Shown one piece after another: positions 1-5,406 of a stretch of DNA of 5,637 nt (the stretch's first letter is position 1; every line of letters begins with the position of its first letter). Origin of the DNA: UMGS946 sp048421225. Its GTDB lineage: Bacteria; Bacillota; Clostridia; Christensenellales; CAG-138. Under the pieces are notes generated by a model. It saw nothing but the letters and a program-made list of their open reading frames with translations. It was not told the DNA's origin and did no database searches. The stretch covers positions 1 through 5,637 of the forward strand of contig DBFNRV010000052.1 of NCBI GenBank assembly GCA_048421225.1, read 5' to 3'. The translations under genes were made by a program, and so were the position numbers.

Positions 1-5
1 CAAAC

Positions 6-98
6 TCAATATTTGCCCGTCAGGCTCGGATTGTTTCCGTTGCAGTACACAAGCACCGCTGACAGCCCCACGCCTATAGCGCCTATCCGCCACGGCAT
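6..98 (-). CDS. Possible 30-residue hydrophobic small protein
   Basis: This short reading frame begins MPWRIGAIGVGLSAVLVY and ends in GKY before a TGA stop. The ATG at 96-98 has a good ribosome binding site, GGGAG at 104-108, 5 nt upstream. Residues 5 to 18 (IGAIGVGLSAVLVY) are uncharged and hydrophobic, enough for a short membrane segment or a signal-like core. A cysteine follows at residue 19, and the tail is polar. I do not recognise a family and assign no function. No promoter was found upstream. It lies downstream of the acetyltransferase pseudogene on the same strand, beyond that gene's terminator-like hairpin. A frame this short can arise by chance; the ribosome binding site and the hydrophobic pattern are the only support. 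Confidence 0.3.
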   Translation of the reverse strand: MPWRIGAIGVGLSAVLVYCNGNNPSLTGKY

Positions 99-140
99 CT
101 CTGCTCCCGCCGTTACTCCGCATTAAACAGGCCGACAAAA

Positions 141-169
141 ATCCCCTGAAGCCATTGGCTTAACAGTGA
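141..169 (-). repeat. Left copy of imperfect 29-bp inverted repeat
   Basis: Read on the minus strand, this copy is TCACTGTTAAGCC, then six bases (AATGGC), then TTCAGGGGAT. The same two blocks with the same six-base spacing, but a different centre (TTCAGT), occur on the plus strand at 1209-1237. The blocks match at 23 of 23 positions. The two copies face each other across about 1.1 kb that holds the broken acetyltransferase. Their identity is unknown; they could be remnants of a recombination site or of a mobile element. Confidence 0.5.
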
Positions 170-196
170 TAAGAAACCAAATTACTTATCAACTGT
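163..196. repeat. Short interrupted inverted repeat (hairpin)
   Basis: ACAGTGATAAG at 163-173 is complementary to CTTATCAACTGT at 185-196 apart from one bulged A, with an 11-base loop. It partly overlaps the left copy of the 29-bp repeat. No T-run follows on either strand, so it is not a convincing terminator. Its role is unknown. Confidence 0.35.
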
Positions 197-224
197 CAGC
201 TGACGGATTTCGGGGTCATAGGTC

Positions 225-262
225 AAGCCCGTCTGATTCCTAACAGGGATTCAGACGGGCTT
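225..262 (-). terminator. Hairpin after the acetyltransferase stop, probable terminator
   Basis: AAGCCCGTCTGA (225-236) pairs perfectly with TCAGACGGGCTT (251-262). After a T/T mismatch, three more pairs close a six-base loop at 241-246. The hairpin starts 4 bases beyond the TAA stop of the acetyltransferase pseudogene, the usual place for an intrinsic terminator. On the minus strand no clear U-tract follows (GACCTATGACC), so termination may be inefficient. The plus side is slightly more T-rich (TTATCTTTAAAT), so it might also act on plus-strand transcripts. Confidence 0.6.
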
Positions 263-266
263 ATCT

Positions 267-818
267 TTAAATCTCATCTGCCAGAATGGCGTATATGACT
301 ACATCGTGAAACATTCCATCCTTGCCATAGAACAGCTGACGAAAGACCCCCTCTTTTTTCATACCAACTTTCTGCATCACTCGTTCTGACGCCATGTTCT
401 CAAGGCAGCATTTTGCTTGAACGCGGTGAAAGCCGACTTCTTTTGTCAAGTATGGAACCGCGGCCTTTGTCGCTTCCACTGCATATCCTTTGCCCCAAAA
501 GGCTTTGCCAATCTTCCAGTCCAGTTCGCAGCAGCAATTGCGTTCTCCGAAATCATCAACAAATAGTTCGCCAATGACTTCATGGCTATCTTTCTCTACA
601 ATTGCCCAATAATAAGTTCTCGGGTCTGCATAAGCAGCATCGGCAGTAGAAAGCTACTCTGCAACAGACTCAAGCGTATGGGGCACTTGGCTCAAATGGC
701 GGAAAACCTCTGGATCTTTGGCCCAGTTTCGCAGGCAGCTCTCCCCGTCATCCGCGCAAAAAGGTCGTAACAACAGGCGGGCCGTTTCAAAAATCGGAGT
801 TCCTTTATGGTTAAGCAT
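267..818 (-). pseudogene. GNAT N-acetyltransferase (RimJ/RimL-like) with in-frame amber stop
   Basis: Across the TAG at 654-656 (codon 55) the frame gives one continuous 183-codon protein, the normal length for RimJ/RimL-type acetyltransferases, which move acetyl from acetyl-CoA to amines. The N-terminus has the family pattern FETARLLLRPF near residue 10 and NWAKDPEVFRHL near 35. After the stop come the core strand YYWAIVEK, then the acetyl-CoA loop FWGKGYAVEA near residues 107-116, and the late segment ENMASERVMQKVGMKKEG. The ATG at 816-818 is chosen because AAAGGAG sits at 827-833, 8 nt upstream. The frame stays open up to 956, but upstream starts lack comparable sites. One substitution (for example from TTG, CAG or TGG) would explain the stop. 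No frameshift is present and the downstream half is intact, so the lesion looks recent. The substrate cannot be deduced. Amber readthrough is possible but unsupported. Confidence 0.85.
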
Positions 819-844
819 GGTTTTTTCTCCTTTATAGTTTGAAT

Positions 845-887
845 AATTGTCCGATGGCAGCGGGGGGGACGCTTCCATCGGACAATT
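845..887 (-). promoter_or_regulatory. Strong hairpin in the acetyltransferase leader
   Basis: AATTGTCCGATGG (845-857) pairs perfectly with CCATCGGACAATT (875-887). After one C/T mismatch, AGCG/CGCT adds four pairs and closes a seven-base loop (863-869), which is C-rich on the minus strand. The structure ends 12 nt before the AAAGGAG ribosome binding site and lies within the leader of about 190 nt. No U-tract follows, so it is more likely an RNA-stabilising or translation-controlling element, or an unrelated inserted repeat, than a terminator. Confidence 0.6.
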
Positions 888-1013
888 TACAGACGGCATT
901 TTAGATTCTGCAAGGTTGCTCTGTTTGGTAAAGGTCATCAGGCGCATCACTCTCACTTGCCAATTGCAACGATGCTCAGGTCTAAATATTCAGCCAAGCT
1001 TTCCTACTTCGTG

Positions 1014-1042
1014 ATTATATCATAGGAGGAAACTGTTTTCAA
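1014..1042 (-). promoter_or_regulatory. Sigma-A type promoter for the acetyltransferase
   Basis: On the minus strand, TTGAAA (1037-1042) and a perfect TATAAT (1014-1019) are 17 nt apart. This predicts a start near 1007 and a leader of about 190 nt before the ATG at 818. It lies downstream of the tRNA terminator, which gives the acetyltransferase an independent unit. Confidence 0.65.
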
Positions 1043-1143
1043 TGTACCGGCAGTATGCCTAACACGATTTCGATACCATCCGCATGATTTCATATTCCAA
1101 TCCTATCCGAAGAAATTCTAACGGAAACAACCTGAGAACACAG

Positions 1144-1176
1144 AAAAACGGCGTGACCCTTGCGGTCACACCGTTT
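1144..1176 (-). terminator. Intrinsic terminator of the tRNA transcript
   Basis: On the minus strand, AAACGGTGTGACC (1176-1164) pairs with GGTCACGCCGTTT (1158-1146) around the five-base loop GCAAG, giving 13 pairs including one T/G wobble. The 3' arm runs into TTTTTC ending near 1143. It lies about 70 nt beyond tRNA-Pro and is a textbook rho-independent terminator. Confidence 0.85.
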
Positions 1177-1208
1177 CCTGCCCCATCCCAAGACAAAATA
1201 GTTGTTTG

Positions 1209-1237
1209 TCACTGTTAAGCCTTCAGTTTCAGGGGAT
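1209..1237 (+). repeat. Right copy of imperfect 29-bp inverted repeat
   Basis: TCACTGTTAAGCC, six bases (TTCAGT), then TTCAGGGGAT: the inverted partner of 141-169, with identical blocks and spacing but a different centre. It begins 6 nt past the 3' CCA end of the tRNA-Pro gene, a position often used by tyrosine integrases. No integrase is visible in the window. Confidence 0.5.
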
Positions 1238-1243
1238 CTCCCA

Positions 1244-1320
1244 TGGTCGAGGCGACTGGATTCGAACCAGCGGCCTCTTGGTCCCGAACCAAGCGCGCTA
1301 CCAAACTGCGCTACGCCTCG
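1244..1320 (-). tRNA. tRNA-Pro(CGG)
   Basis: A 77-nt cloverleaf folds completely. It has acceptor CGAGGCG/CGCCTCG, D-stem GCGC/GCGC, and anticodon stem CTTGG/CCAAG around TTCGGGA, which gives anticodon CGG with G37, typical for proline. The T-arm has a normal TTCGAAT loop, the discriminator is A, and CCA is encoded. It decodes CCG. It is the second gene of a two-tRNA transcript, 4 nt after tRNA-Thr, and is followed by the terminator at 1144-1176. Confidence 0.96.
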
Positions 1321-1324
1321 ACAG

Positions 1325-1400
1325 TGGAGCCAATGTGGGGACTCGGACCCCAGACCTGCGCATTACGAGTGCGCTGCTCTACCAACTGAGCTACATTGGC
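1325..1400 (-). tRNA. tRNA-Thr(CGU)
   Basis: A 76-nt cloverleaf folds completely. It has acceptor GCCAATG/CATTGGC, D-stem GCTC/GAGC, and anticodon stem GCGCA/TGCGC around CTCGTAA, which gives anticodon CGT (reads ACG, threonine). The T-stem is TGGGG/CCCCA, the discriminator is T, and CCA is encoded. The T-loop reads TCCGAGT, so position 55, normally the U that becomes pseudouridine, is a C. All stems are intact. It is the first gene of the tRNA pair, about 10 nt from the predicted transcription start. Confidence 0.95.
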
Positions 1401-1417
1401 ATGCCCGACGATCATAG

Positions 1418-1446
1418 ATTATAGCATATAAATCGCACTCTGTCAC
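1418..1446 (-). promoter_or_regulatory. Promoter of the tRNA-Thr/tRNA-Pro pair
   Basis: On the minus strand, GTGACA (1441-1446) and a perfect TATAAT (1418-1423) are exactly 17 nt apart, with an extended -10 (TGC immediately before TATAAT). The predicted start is near 1411, only about 10 nt before the mature 5' end of tRNA-Thr. The tRNAs can therefore be transcribed independently of the RNase gene upstream. Confidence 0.8.
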
Positions 1447-1458
1447 TAATTTTTAATA

Positions 1459-1474
1459 AAAATAAGTTTATTTT
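1459..1474 (-). terminator. Weak AU-only hairpin after the RNase gene
   Basis: AAAATA, loop AACT, TATTTT on the minus strand, followed by TATTAAAAATT, lies about 15 nt after the RNase stop. The six A/U pairs are weak, so this is at best a leaky terminator. It is the only candidate between the RNase gene and the tRNA promoter, so the operon may read through into the tRNAs. Confidence 0.25.
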
Positions 1475-1487
1475 ATCATATATCTTT

Positions 1488-2687
1488 TTAAATGCTGCGT
1501 TTATTCAAAGAACGCTCCAGCAACACCCCTGTCTGAGGATATTGCTCCCTCCTTGTCATCTCAACTAGTCCAAGTCTCGTGTATCCTAGGGCAAAGCATT
1601 TGGAACGGTCTTTTGACACTCCGTCATTCAATGCATCAAGCACGCTATCCCGATTTTTCTGAAGCGCCATATCAATAAAATCGATAATTATTATCCCCCC
1701 AATATGTCTGAGGCGGATTTGCCTTGATATCTCCTTAGCGGCCTCAATATTGATCATAGTTGCATTATCCTCAAAATTGCCTTCACCTGTGCAACTTCCC
1801 GAGTTAACATCTATAACCGTCATTGCCTCCACCTCATCTATAATAATATTAGCTCCGCAACTGAGTGGGATGGTTCTCATCAGCGTTTCTTCAATAAAAC
1901 TATCTATTATTCTTTCTGAACAGCCTACATCATATCTTAGGACTGCCCTGTCCAATATGTTCTTTGGAAGGCTTCCAAGCAACTCGTCATAGAGTTGCCT
2001 ATCCAAAGCTATAATGCTGTCTATATTAAGCGACATGTTTTCGCGAATCAATCTGCAAACCAGGCCGCCGTCCCTGTATAAAAGCGCAGGAGCTTTATAA
2101 GTCTTCGCCCGGTCCAATATGTTATTCCAATACCCAACCAATACGCTTACTTCGTCGCGTATCAGTTCTTCACCAACATATTCCGCGGATGTCCTTAATA
2201 TCAAGCCGCAATTAAACTCGTCCCTTATCTTATTTGCAATGGAGCGTAGGCGCCTCTGCTCATCAACGTTTTCGATTCTTTTAGAAAGGCCTGTTCCAGT
2301 GTCGTATGGCGTTATAACAGAATATGAGCCGGGCAGGCTTATCTTTGTCGTTACCTTGGGTCCCTTGCTTCCGTACCCATCCTTGTTGACCTGAACTAGT
2401 AACTCCTGCTCTTGATAGATTAGATCATCAATTCTGCCCTTTTTATGCATATCCGTCCCATCATTCAGTATATCCGACAAAAATAATACCGCGCTTTTCC
2501 CTCCCGTCCCAAGGTCTACAAACGCGGATTTCATGCCTGGCAGCACTACCTTTACACGCGAATTATAGATGCTTCCGACTATGCTTCCTAAATCATTCTC
2601 CTCCGCATAAAGCTCAGTTGAGTACCCGTCTTCCGTTAAGGCAGCCCTGATTATCCCGCCCGCTCTATCAACAATCAGCTCTTTCAT
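1488..2687 (-). CDS. rng: Ribonuclease E/G family protein, short form lacking the zinc-link region
   Basis: A 399-residue homologue of RNase G, a 5'-end-dependent, single-strand-specific endoribonuclease for rRNA processing and mRNA decay in the cytoplasm. An S1-type RNA-binding region spans about residues 35-115 (VGSIYNSRVKVVLPGMKSAF). The catalytic core is intact: the metal-binding aspartates of DVNSG (D293) and IDFIDM (D336) are 43 apart, as in E. coli RNase E (D303/D346). The conserved LGLVEMTR lies at 372-379. The protein stops about 20 residues later, where E. coli RNase G (about 489 residues) continues with the CPxC zinc link and a C-terminal domain; both are absent. The ATG overlaps the preceding stop by 1 nt and has GGAGG 4 nt upstream, inside the DUF2344 gene, so coupled translation is likely. 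RNase activity is probable, but the oligomeric state may differ. Confidence 0.9.
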   Translation of the reverse strand: MKELIVDRAGGIIRAALTEDGYSTELYAEENDLGSIVGSIYNSRVKVVLPGMKSAFVDLGTGGKSAVLFLSDILNDGTDMHKKGRIDDLIYQEQELLVQVNKDGYGSKGPKVTTKISLPGSYSVITPYDTGTGLSKRIENVDEQRRLRSIANKIRDEFNCGLILRTSAEYVGEELIRDEVSVLVGYWNNILDRAKTYKAPALLYRDGGLVCRLIRENMSLNIDSIIALDRQLYDELLGSLPKNILDRAVLRYDVGCSERIIDSFIEETLMRTIPLSCGANIIIDEVEAMTVIDVNSGSCTGEGNFEDNATMINIEAAKEISRQIRLRHIGGIIIIDFIDMALQKNRDSVLDALNDGVSKDRSKCFALGYTRLGLVEMTRREQYPQTGVLLERSLNKRSI

Positions 2688-3364
2688 CAGTCCTCCAATT
2701 TAGGAAATAGTCTTCCATCCGGCGAATATATACACTGCCGATGCACTAAGAAATGTGCGTTCTGGGTCCAATGCTCCTTCAACCTATTCAGAAGAAGATC
2801 CATATTTAGGCTCTCGCTTGCGCTAAGTCTGCCCAACACCATCAGTTCAGCATAATTATCAATTACATCAATTAATTCTATTTTTCTTATCAGCGGTCTT
2901 AGATTTACCTCGCGCTCTCCGCCTTTGCCGCGTTTTTTAACCATTATGCTGCCGCTCATCATATTTTCAATAGAATTTTGCAGCATGGAATAATCATTAT
3001 CGTCCGCAACGGCCTTTACCTTATACATGGCCGCGGCCATCATCACTGACAGCGAAGGCAATGCGGCGGAATCTTCACACGCCTCTTTTATTGCGAACCC
3101 ATCAGGCAACATAGCGTTTAACCGCTCCATAAAGACGGATGGATCCATATGCTCAGTAAGCTTTACGTCAAACCACTCCGCCTCGCTTGTAACTCCCACG
3201 GAAAGCGCTGTTGCAAAGGACATAAGCGGATGCGGGTTAAACCCGTTTGAATACGCGATTGGAAGCTCCGCACGCCTCATTGCCCGATGGAGCAGCCTTT
3301 GTATATCAAGGTGGGAAACAAACCTTACCGAGTTATTCTTTTCAAATCTTGCAATAATCCGCAT
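2687..3364 (-). CDS. DUF2344 / TIGR03936 radical-SAM-associated protein
   Basis: A 225-residue cytoplasmic protein of the family found next to, or fused to, TIGR03960 radical SAM enzymes; its biochemical role is unknown. Family signatures are visible: VRFVSHLD at residues 13-20, an arginine-rich helix (LLHRAMRRAELP), GFNPHP at 41-46, and LSVGV at 54-58. The ATG at 3362-3364 is chosen because GGAG (3371-3374) lies 6 nt upstream and the protein then starts MRIIARFEK, as relatives do. An ATG seven codons earlier (3383-3385) is possible but has only a weak site. The gene overlaps the radical SAM gene by 23 nt and the RNase start by 1 nt. As inference, it may act as a substrate-binding or scaffold partner of the radical SAM enzyme. 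No Cys cluster is evident, and no membrane segment is seen. Confidence 0.88.
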   Translation of the reverse strand: MRIIARFEKNNSVRFVSHLDIQRLLHRAMRRAELPIAYSNGFNPHPLMSFATALSVGVTSEAEWFDVKLTEHMDPSVFMERLNAMLPDGFAIKEACEDSAALPSLSVMMAAAMYKVKAVADDNDYSMLQNSIENMMSGSIMVKKRGKGGEREVNLRPLIRKIELIDVIDNYAELMVLGRLSASESLNMDLLLNRLKEHWTQNAHFLVHRQCIYSPDGRLFPKLED

Positions 3365-5177
3365 ATCTTTCTCCAAAACATCCATTGCAGCCCTGCCTGC
3401 AATCCCTCGTCGTAGCCGCCTCCATCGCCTTTAAATATTCAGCCTTTAGATAATTCTCAGTCACCAGCATATCCACATGCGACCATGGCAGCGGCTCTTC
3501 CAGGCCGCGCCGCCGGTTTGCGTATTCCGCCGGATCCAGCCCGCATTCCCAAAACGCCTCCGAATATAGTTCCCTCTTAAAGCATTCATCCCATGAATCA
3601 AACCGGGCGCCTTTATTATACGCCTTTACCAGCACCTCTGCCAAACGTCTGTCGCCCCTGGCGAACACAGCCTCAAGGGCGCTTGTATGCGGAGCGTGAT
3701 AGGCGAATTCAACGCCGCGGATACCCTTTAGCGCAGCCTTGAGTTTGCTTTGCTTATTAATTATCATTTCAACGCTGTCCTGCGGTTCCCATTGAAAAGG
3801 AGTAAACGGCTTTGGAACAAAGGAGGAAACGCTCACAGTAATTCTAAGGCCCTTGCCGCGCTTTTCCTTTGGCAATGAATAAAATTCTGCGGATACCTTG
3901 CGTGCAAGGTCGGCAATTCCTATCAGATCCTCTTCGGTTTCCGTAGGAAGTCCCAGCATGAAGTAGAGCTTTACGCCTGTCCATCCGGATTCAAAAGCAT
4001 CGCGCACGCTCCGCAAAAGATCGTCTTCTGTAACGCATTTATTTATTACATCCCTCATGCGCTGGGTGCCGGCTTCCGGCGCAAAGGTAAGCCCCGATTT
4101 TCTAACCGACTGTATTCTCTCAAGATCGTCCTTTAAAAACGAATCGATCCTAAGCGATGGAAGTGATATCGATACGCGCTCGCTTTTAAACGTATCAATA
4201 ATCTCAGGAACTAGACTATGAATGTCAGAATAGTCGCCGGTGCTAAGTGAAAACAGCGATATCTCGTCATAACCCGTACATGAAACCAGCCCTTTGGCCT
4301 GCTCCATAAGCTTGTCCTTGCTGCGCTCTCGAACGGGCCTGTATATAAACCCTGCCTGGCAAAACCTGCATCCCCTCGTGCATCCACGGAATATCTCAAG
4401 CGCAATACGGTCATGTACGATGCTCATATAGGGCACAATAGGTTTACCTATATATTCCGCGGAATCCAGATTTTTAACCACGCGCCGGGTTATCCTGTCC
4501 GGGGCTGAGGGGTCAAGCTTGTTTAACCTGACGAAGCTTCCGTTAGCATCGTACTCGTCCTCATACATCATAGGTATGTAAACGCCGCTTATCTTTGAAA
4601 GCTCGCGTAAAATTCCCTTCCTGTCAAGCCCGCTAGCCCTTGCGCGTTTATAGACCGATATAAACTCGCCTACCAATTCCTCTCCGTCGCCTATCATCAC
4701 AGCGTCCATAAACGGCGCGACCGGCTCCGGATTGCATGTGCAAGGTCCGCCGCAGACTATTAGAGGGGCGCCCTCCCCCCTATCCCTGGAATAAAACGGA
4801 ACGCCGGACAGATCCAGCATTGTCAATATGTTGCTGTAACACATCTCATATAACAGCGAGAATCCGATTATATCAAATTCATTCAAGGGGCGCATACTCT
4901 CCAACGAAAACATCGGAATCGCCCGCTCCCTCATTGCCGCCTCCATATCAATCCATGGCGCAAAGGCGCGTTCGCAAACCGTATCTTCGCGGGAATTTAA
5001 AATGTTGTAGATTATTCTCGACCCTAAATGCGACATGCCGATTTCATATACATCCGGAAAACATAGTGCGAACTTAACGTCCGCATCCTCTTTTAACGTC
5101 ATGTTTAACTCGCCGCCCGTATAGCGCGACGGTTTTTCCACATTGCTTAACAGCAGCTCTAATGCATCCTTGTTCAA
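3342..5177 (-). CDS. B12-binding-like radical SAM protein, TIGR03960 family
   Basis: A 611-residue enzyme of unknown reaction. An N-terminal cobalamin-binding-like domain spans about residues 30-200: FPDVYEIGMSHLGSRIIYNI near 40-59, FSLLYEMCYSNILTMLDLSG near 106-125, and GGPCTCNPEP near 143-152. The radical SAM core carries the 4Fe-4S motif CX3CX2C (RGCTRGCRFC; C266, C270, C273), then FAPEAGTQRMRDVINK and LYFMLGLPTETEEDL. The C-terminus adds a second CX3CX2C (C593, C597, C600) and a late C609. No membrane segment is visible. The start is TTG at 5175-5177: GGAGG (5186-5190) lies 8 nt upstream, and the protein then begins MNKDALELLLSNVEKPSRY, like its relatives. Alternatives are the ATG at 5190-5192 and a TTG at 5238-5240; the latter precedes any possible leader and has a poor site. 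It is the first gene of the operon with DUF2344 and RNase G. Confidence 0.9.
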   Translation of the reverse strand: MNKDALELLLSNVEKPSRYTGGELNMTLKEDADVKFALCFPDVYEIGMSHLGSRIIYNILNSREDTVCERAFAPWIDMEAAMRERAIPMFSLESMRPLNEFDIIGFSLLYEMCYSNILTMLDLSGVPFYSRDRGEGAPLIVCGGPCTCNPEPVAPFMDAVMIGDGEELVGEFISVYKRARASGLDRKGILRELSKISGVYIPMMYEDEYDANGSFVRLNKLDPSAPDRITRRVVKNLDSAEYIGKPIVPYMSIVHDRIALEIFRGCTRGCRFCQAGFIYRPVRERSKDKLMEQAKGLVSCTGYDEISLFSLSTGDYSDIHSLVPEIIDTFKSERVSISLPSLRIDSFLKDDLERIQSVRKSGLTFAPEAGTQRMRDVINKCVTEDDLLRSVRDAFESGWTGVKLYFMLGLPTETEEDLIGIADLARKVSAEFYSLPKEKRGKGLRITVSVSSFVPKPFTPFQWEPQDSVEMIINKQSKLKAALKGIRGVEFAYHAPHTSALEAVFARGDRRLAEVLVKAYNKGARFDSWDECFKRELYSEAFWECGLDPAEYANRRRGLEEPLPWSHVDMLVTENYLKAEYLKAMEAATTRDCRQGCNGCFGERYADYCKI

Positions 5178-5185
5178 AAATATGG

Positions 5186-5190
5186 CCTCC
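5186..5190 (-). promoter_or_regulatory. Ribosome binding site that selects the TTG start
   Basis: GGAGG on the minus strand, 8 nt before the TTG at 5175-5177. The in-frame ATG at 5190-5192 overlaps this site and has no comparable site of its own, so the TTG is the better start for the radical SAM gene. Confidence 0.7.
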
Positions 5191-5227
5191 ATTAACGGCC
5201 TGAATAAAGCCGTATTGACATGCGTAC

Positions 5228-5256
5228 AGTGTAACAGCAATCGGCGTTAAGGTCAA
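5228..5256 (-). promoter_or_regulatory. Candidate promoter of the radical SAM operon
   Basis: On the minus strand, TTGACC (5251-5256) and TACACT (5228-5233) are 17 nt apart, matching the consensus at 5/6 and 4/6 positions. Initiation near 5221 would give a leader of about 45 nt to the TTG start. If used, the TTG at 5238 cannot be the start codon. A second TATAAT-like box lies further up at 5286-5291 but has no good -35. Confidence 0.45.
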
Positions 5257-5275
5257 TCGATTAAAGATTTAAGGG

Positions 5276-5308
5276 TTGTATCCGATTATAGGACTACAAT
5301 ACATATTG
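5276..5308. repeat. Short palindromic sequences upstream of the transposase
   Basis: TTGTATCC (5276-5283) pairs with GGACTACAA (5291-5299) with one bulge, and CAATA-CA-TATTG (5297-5308) is an adjacent palindrome. They lie between the operon promoter and the transposase start, where the left end of the insertion sequence should be, and may belong to it. The exact IS boundary and target duplication cannot be set from one end. The rest of 5309-5406 shows no gene. Confidence 0.25.
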
Positions 5309-5406
5309 GACAGTCGAGAAGGAAAAAAGAGTGAAGGATTGGCACAAATCGGTTATTGTGAGTTTATCAACAACGAACAAATGCCGAAAGGAAGTGCAAA
5401 TCCCTC

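Noticed and set aside
267..479. Independent 70-residue gene starting at GTG 477-479
   Set aside because: The same frame continues upstream with conserved GNAT sequence to the amber codon, and the GTG has no ribosome binding site. It is the C-terminal part of the pseudogene.
582..770. Plus-strand frame of 62 residues
   Set aside because: It lies antisense to the acetyltransferase, with no ribosome binding site or family resemblance.
1024..1062. Plus-strand AGGAGGA followed by ATG at 1042 (MYRQYA then stop)
   Set aside because: There are only six codons, and they overlap the minus-strand -35 box; the spacing of about 12 nt is also long. It could be a remnant of a lost gene but cannot be supported.
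1104..1218. Plus-strand frame starting MISYSNP that runs through the tRNA terminator
   Set aside because: It overlaps the terminator hairpin and the repeat, has no ribosome binding site, and is low in protein-like features.
1202..1424. Two overlapping plus-strand frames of about 70 residues (one with DWIRTSGLLVPNQARYQTAL)
   Set aside because: They are antisense translations of the two tRNA genes, a well-known source of false proteins.
4211..4414. Minus-strand frame of 67 residues inside the radical SAM gene
   Set aside because: It is out of frame within the conserved Fe-S motif region of a strong gene.
4736..5077. Plus-strand frame of 113 residues, and others at 1750-1992, 2119-2394 and 3027-3434
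   Set aside because: They are antisense to well-supported coding regions with clear motifs, so they are shadows.
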